Below, piece after piece: positions 51,049-60,934 of a DNA stretch of 64,000 bases (position 1 is its first letter; the number at the start of each line of letters is the position of its first letter). The notes beneath the pieces were generated by a model. The model was not told the origin of the DNA and did no database searches. It worked only from the letters and a program-made list of their open reading frames with translations. Both the position numbers and the translations under genes were made by a program. The stretch comes from Candidatus Nitrosotalea okcheonensis (GTDB lineage: Archaea; Thermoproteota; Nitrososphaeria; Nitrososphaerales; Nitrosopumilaceae), in assembly GCF_900177045.1 (NCBI RefSeq), contig NZ_LT841358.1:203073-267072 (forward strand). The letters are read 5' to 3'.

Positions 51049-52461
51049 ATGAAAATTTCAATTGCAATAATTTTGAGTTTGTCTGTGCTTGCAGGAATTG
51101 GACAAAGCTTTGCACAAGTAGAGTCGCCTGGATTTACAAATGCTATCAGTATTAGTTCTGTCTCTGGTAATTCTGCGTTGCCACACTTGCTGGTTTCAAG
51201 TGATGGCATTTTTACAATCTGGACTGAAACAGAGTCTGGAAAGTCTAATGTCTTATTTTCAAAGAGTACTGATGGTGGGTATACGTTTGACAATCCGATA
51301 AATCTATCTTCGACCACCACGGGACAGTCAAGCTATCCGCAATTTGTAGAAAAAAACAATCATGTTTACGTGACATGGCAGTCATCTTTGTCTGGTACTT
51401 CGACTATATTGATGGCAAGAAGCCTTGATGGCGGCGTTAGTTTTGAAAAACCAATTCAACTAAGCGACGGGTCACAACTCTCGGCATTTCCACAAATTGC
51501 AATGTCTGGGAACAATGTCTATTCTTCTTGGATTGAAAAATCTGCAGACAACTCTACTAATATAATATTTGCAAAAAGCAATGATCAAGGAAATTCATTT
51601 GGCGCACCTCTACATGTGACACACAATATGGGAAATTCTGGAATTCCAAAACTGTCTGCAGATGGAAATGATGTCTATCTGACATGGGAGGATAACAGCA
51701 AGGGGGACTATGAGGTGTTTCTAAGCAAGAGTAGCGACTCGGGGGCTTCATTTCATGTACCAATTGACATAAGCACAACCACCGGACAATCAGGAACGCC
51801 TGAAGTTATTTCATCTGGAAATAACGTGTATGCTGTATGGATGGACAACACCTCGGGAAATTACGACATATTTTTTACAAAAAGCTCTGATGGTGGAGCA
51901 ACATTTGAAAAACCTGTTGACATTAGTAATCTCAAGGGGGATTCAGGATATCCACAGTTTGCTGTATGGAAAAATAATATCTATGTAACGTGGACCCAGA
52001 CCATGTCTGGCATAAACTATGATGTCTTTTTTGCAAAGAGTAGTAACAATGGTGATACCTTTGATCAGCCGATAAATCTAAGCAACAATCTGGGCCCATC
52101 TGGATGGCCACAGATTGTATCTGATGGAAACATCTATGTGAGCTGGGTCGACAGCTCATTTGGAAAATTTGACATCTTGATTACAAAAAGCTCTGATGGG
52201 GGTACAACATTTGAAAGCCCAACAAACCTGAGCCATTCTAAAAGCGAGTCATACGAAAGTCAAATGGCAGCACTGAACAACACCGTATACATGGTATGGC
52301 AGGAGGAGGAAGGACAGAGTGGAAACCATACCATTGTCTTCTCAAAGAGCACCACATTTGTTCCAGAGTTTGGTCCGCTTGCATCAATTGTACTAGTTGT
52401 ATCTATAACTTCCATAATTGCAATATCATTTCGATCTAACTTGCGCTTGAATACCGGCTGA
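51049..52461 (+). CDS. Secreted seven-repeat Asp-box protein with PEFG signal
   Basis: 470 aa. Signal peptide (1-23), then seven Asp-box/BNR-type repeats of about 50 residues with the core Sx(D/N)xGxxF: STDGGYTF, SLDGGVSF, SNDQGNSF, SSDSGASF, SSDGGATF, SSNNGDTF, SSDGGTTF. Each is followed by xPxxL/IS and leads to a Y/VxW strand, so a seven-blade propeller is likely. The C-terminal FVPEFGPLASIVLVV... tail is a PEFG-CTERM-type anchor. No sialidase catalytic residues are seen, so adhesion or binding is likely. Confidence 0.8.
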   Translation: MKISIAIILSLSVLAGIGQSFAQVESPGFTNAISISSVSGNSALPHLLVSSDGIFTIWTETESGKSNVLFSKSTDGGYTFDNPINLSSTTTGQSSYPQFVEKNNHVYVTWQSSLSGTSTILMARSLDGGVSFEKPIQLSDGSQLSAFPQIAMSGNNVYSSWIEKSADNSTNIIFAKSNDQGNSFGAPLHVTHNMGNSGIPKLSADGNDVYLTWEDNSKGDYEVFLSKSSDSGASFHVPIDISTTTGQSGTPEVISSGNNVYAVWMDNTSGNYDIFFTKSSDGGATFEKPVDISNLKGDSGYPQFAVWKNNIYVTWTQTMSGINYDVFFAKSSNNGDTFDQPINLSNNLGPSGWPQIVSDGNIYVSWVDSSFGKFDILITKSSDGGTTFESPTNLSHSKSESYESQMAALNNTVYMVWQEEEGQSGNHTIVFSKSTTFVPEFGPLASIVLVVSITSIIAISFRSNLRLNTG

Positions 52462-52656
52462 AGTCAGTAACCATTTCTGTGATTCATCTAGTACACCTTT
52501 TTGTCAGAAACAACTATTTGTCGAAATACTCTATACTGGATAGTCCACACGAAATAATTTTTGGGAATCACCTAAAATATTTTGTCACAGAATGACCTGA
52601 AAAATATTTTTATCAAAACCTATCTCTGGCATTGTAAATGAAATATTTTTTGCGGT

Positions 52657-53076
52657 TTATCTCATTTCCAAAAGCTCAACAAGGCCGCATTTTGTGTTCT
52701 TTGTATTAAGATCTACAAATGCAATGCGACGCTCATCAAAACCTCTCACGGGATTTACGAGAATGGTTGCACCTTTTTTTGCAAATGACTCTAGTTCTAC
52801 CTCAATATCTTTTACCTCAAAGCACAAGTGGTGTATTCCGCCTCCCGACCTTGCAAACTCGCTAATTGCCGAGTCTGGGGATGCAGGTTCTATTAGCTCC
52901 AAGAATGGATCGCCTATCTTTAAGAGGCAAATGTTGACTTTCTGGCTACCGACTGGCATTATTGTGCTTGTGGTCTCAAAATTAAGATAGTTCTTGAGTT
53001 CGCCAATGGATTGCTTTATGTTACCAACTACGATGCCAATATGGTGCAATTTCACAAAAATTGTGGTATTGCACAT
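52657..53076 (-). CDS. mce: Methylmalonyl-CoA epimerase
   Basis: 139 aa, vicinal-oxygen-chelate fold: KLHHIGIVVGNI, PFLELIEPASPDSAI, GGGIHHLCFEV, and CGLVELLE supply the conserved His, His and Glu metal ligands. It racemises methylmalonyl-CoA in the 3-hydroxypropionate/4-hydroxybutyrate cycle that fixes carbon in ammonia-oxidising archaea. Convergent with the Asp-box gene. Start chosen as the first ATG. Confidence 0.88.
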   Translation of the reverse strand: MCNTTIFVKLHHIGIVVGNIKQSIGELKNYLNFETTSTIMPVGSQKVNICLLKIGDPFLELIEPASPDSAISEFARSGGGIHHLCFEVKDIEVELESFAKKGATILVNPVRGFDERRIAFVDLNTKNTKCGLVELLEMR

Positions 53077-53137
53077 GTACTATAATCTAATGGATGACAT
53101 GTTAATCTTATATTGATACTGGATTCAAGTAGTACCA

Positions 53138-54235
53138 ATGCTGGAAAAACTAGTCAAGGAATCAAGGGCACTTGAGAAAGCAATTGCTGGAGAAGATCTA
53201 ACATATGATGACGGAATTGAGCTAATGTCATATGACAATCTATACATGCTTGGTGCAGCAGCAGACCTGATTAGGCAAAAAAAGGTTGGGCAACAAGTAA
53301 CATTTGCAGCATCATATTATCTGAATTACACAAATGTCTGCGCAGCAAGCTGTCAAATGTGTGCATTTTACAGAAAGGGAAACGAATCTGATGCATACGC
53401 ATTATCTGCAAAAGATATTGAGGGTCGTGTTGCAATGGCAAAAAACTTGGGTGCAACAGAGGTTCACATTGTTGGAGGTTTTCATCCAGATCTTCCACTT
53501 GAATATTACGAAGAAATGTTCAAAACAATAAAAACCAGTCATCCTCAAATGCATATCAAGGCACTTACTGCAGCAGAAATATTTTTCCTAGCACGCTTGA
53601 CAAAAAATTCCGTAAAAGAAGTACTGACTAGACTAAAGACAGCTGGCTTGGATACCATGCCAGGAGGTGGTGCAGAACTATTTCACCCTGACATACGAAA
53701 CAAAATAGTTCGTGGCAAGTGCTCTGGTCAAGAGTGGCTTGATACAATAGAGCAGGCTCATAATCTTGGAATAAAGAGCAATGTGACTATGCTCTTTGGA
53801 CATATTGAAAAACCTGAACACATTATTGATCATCTTGTAAAAATTAGGGAGGTCCAAAAGAGGACCAAGGGATTTCTTACATTGATACCGCTCAAGTTCA
53901 GTCTTGACAATACAGAGCTTGAAAAGAAGGGGCTGGTGACCTCGGAGAGTTCATCGACATATGATCTTCGGGTTACTGCAGTGTCAAGGCTTATGCTTGC
54001 AAATCAACTTGACAACATTTCTGTATACTGGGTTGCGCTGGGAAAAAAGCTTGCTCAGGTTGCACTCACATATGGCGGAAATGACTTGGTTGGTACTGCT
54101 TTTTCTGAGGAGATTTATCGCGCAGCAGGCAAGGGAACAAACTCTTCAATAATCGAGCTAGCAAACATGATAAAAGAAATTGGACGAGAACCAGTCCAGA
54201 GAGACACATTTTTTAACATTTTAAAAAAATTCTAG
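53138..54235 (+). CDS. mqnE: Aminofutalosine synthase (radical SAM)
   Basis: 365 aa. Radical SAM motif Cys68-x3-Cys72-x2-Cys75 (VCAASCQMCAFYR), then GGFHPDLP, MPGGGAELF (typical of MqnE, not CofH or MqnC) and TLIPLKFSLDNTEL. MqnE adds a SAM-derived adenosyl radical to a carboxyvinyloxybenzoate in the futalosine route to menaquinone. It sits close to mqnD (54644), and together they suggest a menaquinone-type quinone is made. Confidence 0.9.
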   Translation: MLEKLVKESRALEKAIAGEDLTYDDGIELMSYDNLYMLGAAADLIRQKKVGQQVTFAASYYLNYTNVCAASCQMCAFYRKGNESDAYALSAKDIEGRVAMAKNLGATEVHIVGGFHPDLPLEYYEEMFKTIKTSHPQMHIKALTAAEIFFLARLTKNSVKEVLTRLKTAGLDTMPGGGAELFHPDIRNKIVRGKCSGQEWLDTIEQAHNLGIKSNVTMLFGHIEKPEHIIDHLVKIREVQKRTKGFLTLIPLKFSLDNTELEKKGLVTSESSSTYDLRVTAVSRLMLANQLDNISVYWVALGKKLAQVALTYGGNDLVGTAFSEEIYRAAGKGTNSSIIELANMIKEIGREPVQRDTFFNILKKF

Positions 54236-54334
54236 AAACCTGACACAACACTGAAAATAATTGACGGTTTTCTGATGTGTGCGTAATTCTACTCTTGAAT
54301 GGATGCTCTACAGTATTTGACATGTATCGCGGTT

Positions 54335-54613
54335 TTAAATCTCTGCAGGTTTTTGTGTAACTGGTTTTCCATCTCCTCCTTTTTTCCTGCGCTTTAAACC
54401 AATACTTATCAGCACGATGAAAAAACCTATGCCGCCAATCATTGCTGCAATGTTTTCCAGTCCTGCATTTACTATCTCCGCCTGGTTCAATGCATCTATC
54501 TCGTCTTGCGACATGCCTGTCTTGCCAGTTGGAACATTCTCATTTAGATATCCGTAAACTGAAAAGCCTGTTACAAGCATTGCAATGCCTAGTACAAAGA
54601 CACGTTTGTCCAC
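54335..54613 (-). CDS. Small two-helix membrane protein
   Basis: 92 aa with an N-terminal helix (VFVLGIAMLVTGFSVYGYL), an acidic external loop, and a second helix (IAAMIGGIGFFIVLISIGL) with a basic tail RRKKGGDGK. No family recognised. It lies 30 bp downstream of... the mqnD start side on the same strand order, so it may share a transcript with mqnD. Confidence 0.65.
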   Translation of the reverse strand: MDKRVFVLGIAMLVTGFSVYGYLNENVPTGKTGMSQDEIDALNQAEIVNAGLENIAAMIGGIGFFIVLISIGLKRRKKGGDGKPVTQKPAEI

Positions 54614-54643
54614 TAGAATAATCTGAGACTAGAGGTAAATAAT

Positions 54644-55465
54644 CTAAGCTATCCGAAGCTCAAATTCTGGAACCAGACTCTTTTCTATTCCAAACTGGAA
54701 CAGGTTTCTTATTGCCTGCTCTCCAAGAATACCCATCTCTATTGTTACATCATTGACGTACATTCGAACAAACTTGTCAATTGTCTCCTTTGCCTGTCCT
54801 CTCCCATATTGCATCGCGTAATCTAGTGCATCACTTGGCCTTGCCATTCCGTATATGATTGACTCGCGAAAAAATGCGTCAAACTTTCTGATGACATCAA
54901 TTCCAAAATGATTGCTCATGACATTTACTCCAAGTGGAACTGGCAAGCCTCCCGTGCTGTCCCTCCACCAAGAACCTACATCCAGTAGTTTTACCAAATT
55001 CTTTTGATCATATGTGATCTGCCCTTCATGTATTACCAAGCCTGCATCCACCTTGCCGCTTGCCACTGCGTCTGGAATGTCACTGAACTTCATTTCTATA
55101 TAGTCAAACTTGCCAATCATGAGCTCTAAAAGAAGGAATGCAGAGGTAAGCTTTCCAGGGATTGCTATCTTTGATCTTTGCAATTTTTCTACATCCATGT
55201 CTTGCTTTGCAACTACGATTGGACCATATCCCTTTCCAAAACTGCCCCCGCTTCGCAATATGGTATAATCATCAAGGTATGCACAAGCATGGACAGAGAC
55301 TGCTGTTACATCAAGCTCATGCTTTAGGGAACGCTTGTTGAGGGTCTCAATATCTTCCACAACATGTTTTACATTGAAAAAGGGTGAGGTAACCTTACCG
55401 CTTAACATTCCATAGAACATGAACGCATCGTCTGCATCAGGTGTGTGACCTATTGTAATATCCAC
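54644..55465 (-). CDS. mqnD: 1,4-dihydroxy-6-naphthoate synthase
   Basis: 273 aa with the periplasmic-binding-protein-like fold of MqnD: GHTPDADDAFMFYG at the N-terminus, RSGGSFGKGYGPIVVAK, IAIPGKLTSAFLLLEL and VIHEGQITYDQKNL (the HEGQ motif holds the catalytic His). It converts cyclic dehypoxanthinyl-futalosine to dihydroxynaphthoate. The rest of the pathway (mqnB, mqnC) is outside the window. Confidence 0.93.
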   Translation of the reverse strand: MDITIGHTPDADDAFMFYGMLSGKVTSPFFNVKHVVEDIETLNKRSLKHELDVTAVSVHACAYLDDYTILRSGGSFGKGYGPIVVAKQDMDVEKLQRSKIAIPGKLTSAFLLLELMIGKFDYIEMKFSDIPDAVASGKVDAGLVIHEGQITYDQKNLVKLLDVGSWWRDSTGGLPVPLGVNVMSNHFGIDVIRKFDAFFRESIIYGMARPSDALDYAMQYGRGQAKETIDKFVRMYVNDVTIEMGILGEQAIRNLFQFGIEKSLVPEFELRIA

Positions 55466-55673
55466 GATTAATGATTTTTGTGTCTATTATAAAAATCAAG
55501 TTTGTGGGATCATTTCAATTGGCATTGATCATCATCTGTTTTTGATCTAGCTCTTGTCTGCAAATTATTATGTCTGTTTGAAATAAAAACAGATGTTTGC
55601 TTGTGCAAATGCAAAAAATCATGACATGCTAGTTCTTCCATGATCCATTGATTTTTTTTATAATTCTTCTAAA

Positions 55674-55682
55674 CGTTTAATA
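55674..55682 (+). promoter_or_regulatory. TATA-like box of the EF-2 gene
   Basis: CGTTTAATA about 30 bp before the ATG at 55710, fitting a near-leaderless transcript. Confidence 0.45.
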
Positions 55683-55709
55683 GCGGCTGGAAAAGGATTT
55701 AGCTAAACC

Positions 55710-57902
55710 ATGAAATTCAAGGCAACAGATCAAATTCTAAGTATTATTGGTAACAAGAAAAATATTAGAAACTTTGGAGTCATAGCTCACGTAGACCATG
55801 GAAAGACAACCATGAGTGACAGCCTTTTAGCTTCTAGTGGAATTATCAGCCCATCTGTTGCAGGCCAGGCTTTGGCACTTGATTCAATGAAACTTGAACA
55901 AGACAGACAGATGACAATTGTCCAGGCAAACGTTACATTGCTTTACGAACAAGCAGGCCAGGAATACGTCATTAACATGATTGATACTCCTGGACACATT
56001 GACTTTACTGGCAGAGTAACTCGAAGTCTTAGGGCAATAGATGGCGCAGTAGTTGTATCTGATTCGGTAGAAGGTATCATGACACAGACTGAAACCGTGA
56101 CTCGTCAGGCATTAGAAGAGAGAGTAAAACCTGTTCTTTACATTAACAAGATTGACCGTCTCATAAAGGAACTAAGACTGCCTCCGGAGAAGATGCAAGA
56201 GTGGCTGCTTGAGATCATAACCAACTTTAACAGGCTAATCGATATTTATGCAGAACCAGAGTACAAGGAAAAATGGAAGGTAAGCATACAGGATGGAAGT
56301 GTGTCATTTGGTTCTGCAAAGGACAAGTGGGGATTTAATGCAGATGTGATGAAAAAGAAAGGAATCTCATTCAAGGATATTTACGAAGCATACTCTGAAG
56401 GCGGCGATGTCAAGAAACTCGCAGAGAAAGCCCCGTTGTATGATGCAGTACTTGGAATGGTTGTAAAGCACCACCCGTCACCTGATGTTGCACAAAAATA
56501 CAGAATTCCAAAAATCTGGAAGGGTGACTTGGACTCTGATATTGGGAAAGCACTCATGAACTGTGATGATAATGGTCCTGCTGTAATGATGATTGTAAAC
56601 ATGACTGTAGACCCCGCTGCAGGCCCTGTGGCAATTGGACGTTTATTCTCTGGCAAAATAAAAGATGGTGACCGCATACATTTGATTGACTCAAAACGAG
56701 AGGGCCGAGTCCAGTCTGTCAACTTTTTCATGGGTAACCAAAGAGAGATGGTAGGCGAACTTGCTGCAGGAAACATCCCTGCGCTTCTTGGATTGGAACA
56801 TGCAAGAGCAGGTCAAACACTGTCTTCCGTGGCAGGCATTCCTGCATTTGAGGGAATTCATTATGTATCAGAACCTGTGGTGCAAATTGCAGTAGAGCCA
56901 AAACATCCTAAAGATTTACCAAAATTAGTTGAGGCATTAAATCGTATTACAATTGAAGACCCTAACTTGGTTGTAAAAATAAATGAGGAATCCGGTGAAA
57001 CTGTAATTGCGGGCATGGGTGTGTTGCACCTTGAAATTGCCACTGCACTTATTGCTGATGCCAAGGTAGAGATTGTAACATCTCAGCCATTGATAAATTA
57101 TCGTGAAACAATTCGAAGCAGTGCGGGACCAATCATGTCCAAGTCACCTAACAGACATAACAAAATATTCATGAAGGTTGAACCACTGGATGAAAAAATT
57201 GCTGAAATGATACGAAATGGAACACTAAATGAGTACAAGGACAAGAAAGAAGTTGCTACGATACTAAAGGCGGCGGGCTGGGACGGCGATGAGGCAAAAC
57301 GTGTCATGAGATTTGATATCAGAGGTAATGTCATGGTCGACGGAACCAAGGGTGTCCAGTTTGTGGGAGAATCAACTGACTCTATCTTGTCAGGCTTTGA
57401 AGACTCTGTAAAAGAGGGCCCACTTGCAAGAGAGCAGGTGAGAGGTTGCAAGTTTACATTCCATCATTTTGTTCCACACGAAGATCCAGCTCACAGGGGC
57501 TTGTCACAATTGGGACCAGCCTCTCGAAGGGCATGTACAGGTGTCATGCTTTTGTCACAACCGGTATTGCTAGAACCAATGCTTGGAATTGAAGTACGTG
57601 TACCGCAGGAAATGATTGGCAACGTTGCAGGTGTAATATCTGGTAAGAGAGGCAAGGTACTAAACATGGAACAAAAAGGTGTCATACATATCATATCTGG
57701 TGAGCTTCCGGCATCTGAGACATTTGACTTGTCTGAGATAATGAGAGGACAGACTGCAGGACGCGCCATGTGGAATACACACTTTAAGGCATGGACTCCA
57801 GTTCCAAACTCAATCCTAACCAAAGTAATTGCTGACATTAGAAAGAGAAAGGGACTTGCACCCGAAGTGCCAACTCCAGACGAATACGTCGACAGCGAGT
57901 AA
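55710..57902 (+). CDS. fusA: Translation elongation factor 2
   Basis: 730 aa. GTPase motifs: AHVDHGKTT (26-34), DTPGH (92-96) and NKID (146-149). The diphthamide site is AHRGLSQLGPASRRA with His595. EF-2 drives ribosome translocation in the cytoplasm. The length and domain order are standard for archaea. Monocistronic; about 240 bp upstream is gene-free. Confidence 0.97.
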   Translation: MKFKATDQILSIIGNKKNIRNFGVIAHVDHGKTTMSDSLLASSGIISPSVAGQALALDSMKLEQDRQMTIVQANVTLLYEQAGQEYVINMIDTPGHIDFTGRVTRSLRAIDGAVVVSDSVEGIMTQTETVTRQALEERVKPVLYINKIDRLIKELRLPPEKMQEWLLEIITNFNRLIDIYAEPEYKEKWKVSIQDGSVSFGSAKDKWGFNADVMKKKGISFKDIYEAYSEGGDVKKLAEKAPLYDAVLGMVVKHHPSPDVAQKYRIPKIWKGDLDSDIGKALMNCDDNGPAVMMIVNMTVDPAAGPVAIGRLFSGKIKDGDRIHLIDSKREGRVQSVNFFMGNQREMVGELAAGNIPALLGLEHARAGQTLSSVAGIPAFEGIHYVSEPVVQIAVEPKHPKDLPKLVEALNRITIEDPNLVVKINEESGETVIAGMGVLHLEIATALIADAKVEIVTSQPLINYRETIRSSAGPIMSKSPNRHNKIFMKVEPLDEKIAEMIRNGTLNEYKDKKEVATILKAAGWDGDEAKRVMRFDIRGNVMVDGTKGVQFVGESTDSILSGFEDSVKEGPLAREQVRGCKFTFHHFVPHEDPAHRGLSQLGPASRRACTGVMLLSQPVLLEPMLGIEVRVPQEMIGNVAGVISGKRGKVLNMEQKGVIHIISGELPASETFDLSEIMRGQTAGRAMWNTHFKAWTPVPNSILTKVIADIRKRKGLAPEVPTPDEYVDSE

Positions 57903-57981
57903 AAATGGTTTACCCCCAAATTACGCTTGGGGACATGCTATTGTCGTAATCTTTTAGATTGGGAATTACTAGGTTTATTCG

Positions 57982-58554
57982 ATGAGAAAATTTTCAGAAC
58001 CTGAAGCATCATTTCATTTTGATAATATTCCGGCAGTTCTAAACGGAAAAACTAGCAACATGATCAATTTTTGGAAATGGGCTTATTCTGATCTTTCTCA
58101 GAACGTTACAAGAGGTATGTTAGGTCAATACATTGTAGCGTGGTCGCTTGGAGTTGACGACATACCTGATGATCGATGGGCTTCTTTTGATCTGAGCATA
58201 AATGATAAAAGAATAGAAGTAAAAACCACATCATATCTTCAAGCATGGAAACGAAAAAAGATCAATCCACAGTTTACTATTCATAAAACGCATAGTTATT
58301 CGAGAGAATCAGGCTACTCCAAAGAATCTGACTTTCAGGCAGATGTCTATGTTCTATGTTATTTTTTTGAAAGGGACGAAAAAATAGCAGATACGACAAA
58401 TCTTAACCAATGGAAATTTTGGGTATTATCAAGAAACACAATTGAAGAATTATTCCGAAATAGAAGAGCCATAACAACGTCAAGATTGGAAAAAGAATTC
58501 AATTCTGTCGTAGCAGACGATCTGAAAAAAACAATTCTTTCATGTGAAAATTGA
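57982..58554 (+). CDS. PD-(D/E)XK nuclease-like protein, solitary
   Basis: 190 aa. The core reads Asp70 (WASFDLSIND) then Glu79-Val-Lys81 (KRIEVKTTSY), with an RGMLGQYIVAWSLG helix before it in place of the usual G-E-Y start, as in many restriction endonuclease-like proteins. Later Trp- and Lys-rich strands (WKRKKINPQFTI, ADVYVLCYFF) complete the fold. There is no methyltransferase beside it, so it is not a typical R-M system; it could be a Mrr-like or repair nuclease. Confidence 0.75.
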   Translation: MRKFSEPEASFHFDNIPAVLNGKTSNMINFWKWAYSDLSQNVTRGMLGQYIVAWSLGVDDIPDDRWASFDLSINDKRIEVKTTSYLQAWKRKKINPQFTIHKTHSYSRESGYSKESDFQADVYVLCYFFERDEKIADTTNLNQWKFWVLSRNTIEELFRNRRAITTSRLEKEFNSVVADDLKKTILSCEN

Positions 58555-58790
58555 CTCTAAAAGGTAAGAAAAACCGCTATAACGTCAAACTCCTTCGAGG
58601 GATGGCGTATCAATTAATCTAAGAGACAATAGAATCATTCTCAAAAATGGGCAACATGAATCACTGCGACCAAAAATTGAAACAAAATATCTGGGGCATT
58701 TTCGGACTGATTTGTGAATAATCTCTAATTGGTCTAGCCGTGCAATTGTTGTGTTATCTCTATTCTACGTAGTATCTTTGAGTAAAGATA
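58555..58790. other. Gene-free stretch
   Basis: Nothing recognised; a few short inverted words without a T-run. Confidence 0.35.
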
Positions 58791-58970
58791 TCATGTTATT
58801 GCAGAACATATGTCTGAAAGTACATGTGAATTGTATTGTCCCATCTGTGTTCTAATACTGGTACGAGGAATGACTTTGCAAATTACATTTGGCATGATAT
58901 AATCTGCCATTGCGTAGATTCCAATTAAGAGGCATCCGATCAAAATTATAAGTCCAAACGGTATCTGCAT
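58791..58970 (-). CDS. Small 59-aa membrane protein
   Basis: ATG 58970 to TGA 58791, one residue below a 60-aa cut-off. The membrane helix is FGLIILIGCLLIGIYAMADYIM, followed by a polar tail (VIPRTSIRTQMGQYNS). It fills an otherwise empty 640-bp interval. Confidence 0.55.
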   Translation of the reverse strand: MQIPFGLIILIGCLLIGIYAMADYIMPNVICKVIPRTSIRTQMGQYNSHVLSDICSAIT

Positions 58971-59194
58971 TAAATTATTCTACCTAGTGTTGTCATATAA
59001 GAGTCATTTTATATTTTCTTAAATATGTCCAGTTTTCACAATATCGCTTTGTATAAATTCACAAGTTTTGTCTTGTGTACTGGATGTGACTAAAATGTAC
59101 ATGCGATCATCGAACATCATATCTTTTTCACTGGCAATATTCAACTTTCATCATTGATGGTATGATTTAACTAGGAACCAGCATATCACAAATT
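58971..59194. other. Gene-free stretch
   Basis: AT-rich; holds the promoter region of the coiled-coil gene at 59195. Nothing else recognised. Confidence 0.35.
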
Positions 59195-59536
59195 ATGGGG
59201 CAGAAATCATCCGGAATAGAAAGATTTCTTGCTCCATCTATAAACAAGATAGAAGAAGAATTAAAGTCAATTCATGCTGAGATTAATACTGTAAAAACAA
59301 GAATTGATGAGACTGATAATAAACTGGAAAAATTAGAAGAAGAACGTAAACGCCTCGCAACTAGAATGGACAAGACAGACGATGGAATGACAACTGAATC
59401 CAAAGTCTTGTTTGACAGTGTAAATGAGATGGGCAAACAAAACAGGGACGAAATTGACATCCTAAAACGCGCCATTGATATTGCACAAAGAAGACTAGTC
59501 GTTCTTGAGGCTAACATGAAAGAACTTGGCAAGTGA
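59195..59536 (+). CDS. Coiled-coil protein
   Basis: 113 aa; long heptad-repeat helix (IEEELKSIHAEINTVKTRIDETDNKLEKLEEE, then DEIDILKRAIDIAQRRLVVLEANMKEL). No membrane segment. Structural or scaffold role; family not recognised. Confidence 0.7.
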   Translation: MGQKSSGIERFLAPSINKIEEELKSIHAEINTVKTRIDETDNKLEKLEEERKRLATRMDKTDDGMTTESKVLFDSVNEMGKQNRDEIDILKRAIDIAQRRLVVLEANMKELGK

Positions 59537-59802
59537 TTTGTTTTTATCTAGTTCTCACTATGGAATGTCTAGAAAATATGATATCATTGTACTCTACTTT
59601 ATCGATAATTCATCCATGAATGGAAATGTGAGGTATGGCTGACATCGCCTCAAAATGTTTAATATATCAGTCCTAATCCTGTAGGCTCTGATCTTTCACA
59701 CCTTGACAGTTTTATCTATGTCCAGTCTTGCCGATTGAATCCTGTCATGGATACGTTGTCATGTATCGTAAAACTTAGAATCAAGTAAAACAATGTTCTG
59801 GC

Positions 59803-59940
59803 ATGGATGTAAAACAAAAAAGTCTCAAATGCAAAGAATGCGGAATGCAATTTGATGACCCTGTACGGTTAGAGAGACACTTTCATGCAGCACATCCAAG
59901 CAAACATGATGGTTTCAGGCAGAAAATGTACTGGGAATAG
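59803..59940 (+). CDS. Small C2H2 zinc-finger protein
   Basis: 45 aa: LKCKECGMQFDDPVRLERH, then FHAAH (Cys-x2-Cys-x12-His with later His), and a basic tail. Same class as the protein at 22211. Too short for common cut-offs. Confidence 0.65.
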   Translation: MDVKQKSLKCKECGMQFDDPVRLERHFHAAHPSKHDGFRQKMYWE

Positions 59941-60104
59941 ATATACGTCAACTCTTTTAACAAAAGGAATAACTGATGCCAAGATTGCTAACATCCAGTC
60001 ATAACCATATGCGACAGTGATGCTAAATGATTCTTAAAAATGACCATCTTGACGTTTAAAAATTAGAATTCAATTTAAATAATGGATTTTTTCCATGATA
60101 ATCA

Positions 60105-60392
60105 TTGGACAAAGAGACGACAATTCTAAAAATCGACGAAATAATAAAAACACTATCTGAATCAAAAAAACCATTGACGATTTTAACACCTGATGAGGTG
60201 AAATCTATTCAAGATGTAGACAAGGAAGATCACTCCAAGCTTGCAGATAGGCTAGAAGATTTGGTTGTCTTGCTAAGAGATGATCCTGATAATAAGAGAA
60301 AGATACGGGATACGCGCCAGATAGCTTTTGATGAATTTGGCCACGTAGGTCCTGTATGGGATGTCTTAAAATCGGTAGAAGCCTTATTCTAG
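60105..60392 (+). CDS. Small 95-aa helical protein
   Basis: From TTG 60105. MDKETTILKIDEIIKTL, then KLADRLEDLVVLLRDD and RQIAFDEFGHVGPVWDVLKSVEALF. Soluble and helical; no family recognised. Composition is coding-like. Confidence 0.6.
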   Translation: MDKETTILKIDEIIKTLSESKKPLTILTPDEVKSIQDVDKEDHSKLADRLEDLVVLLRDDPDNKRKIRDTRQIAFDEFGHVGPVWDVLKSVEALF

Positions 60393-60527
60393 AATCATAT
60401 TCACAAAATCTACCAATAACTGAAACCTAATTCTAGACAGTATGTTGTGGTATTGCTGGGTAATTGTCACAACCAGAGTCTGAGAAAATCCATAATTCTT
60501 TATAGGTAATTTTAAATTATAATTTTA

Positions 60528-60743
60528 ATGAGAATACCAACAGGACTAGTTGTCATTTCAACACTGTTTTTTTTGACCATGAACTCTGTTCATGCTCAAG
60601 TTGATCCGGGCAACGATCCTGCCATGTGGAGCTATGTTGATCCTACACAATTCGGAATAATACTTGTTGCATTAGTTGTGGTCGGCGGCGGGTTTACAAT
60701 ATATTTTCGCAGAAAACCTGCCCCAAAAGGTGACAATGCCTAG
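60528..60743 (+). CDS. Small secreted/membrane protein
   Basis: 71 aa. Signal peptide (1-23, ending HAQ), a short external segment, then a C-terminal membrane helix (FGIILVALVVVGGGFTIYF) with RRKPAPK tail. It overlaps the next gene tail to tail by 4 bp. Function unknown. Confidence 0.65.
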   Translation: MRIPTGLVVISTLFFLTMNSVHAQVDPGNDPAMWSYVDPTQFGIILVALVVVGGGFTIYFRRKPAPKGDNA

Positions 60744-60934
60744 GTTTTAGGTTTTGTAATTTTTTTGGCACGTAATTTTTCAAGCCCTGGAATCATCATT
60801 GTGATGATGGCAATAAATCCAAAAATAACTGCTGCCCATCCAGCAATGTAGGATTTGTAAGTATGCATGACAAGAAATGATGCTACGGAAAGACTAAACG
60901 TGATTAATGATATGGCAAAAAATGACTTTATCAA
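60740..60934 (-). CDS. Small two-helix membrane protein
   Basis: 64 aa with helices FFAISLITFSLSVASFLVM and WAAVIFGFIAIITMMIPG, and a basic C-terminus. Convergent with the previous gene. Function unknown. Confidence 0.6.
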   Translation of the reverse strand: MIKSFFAISLITFSLSVASFLVMHTYKSYIAGWAAVIFGFIAIITMMIPGLEKLRAKKITKPKT

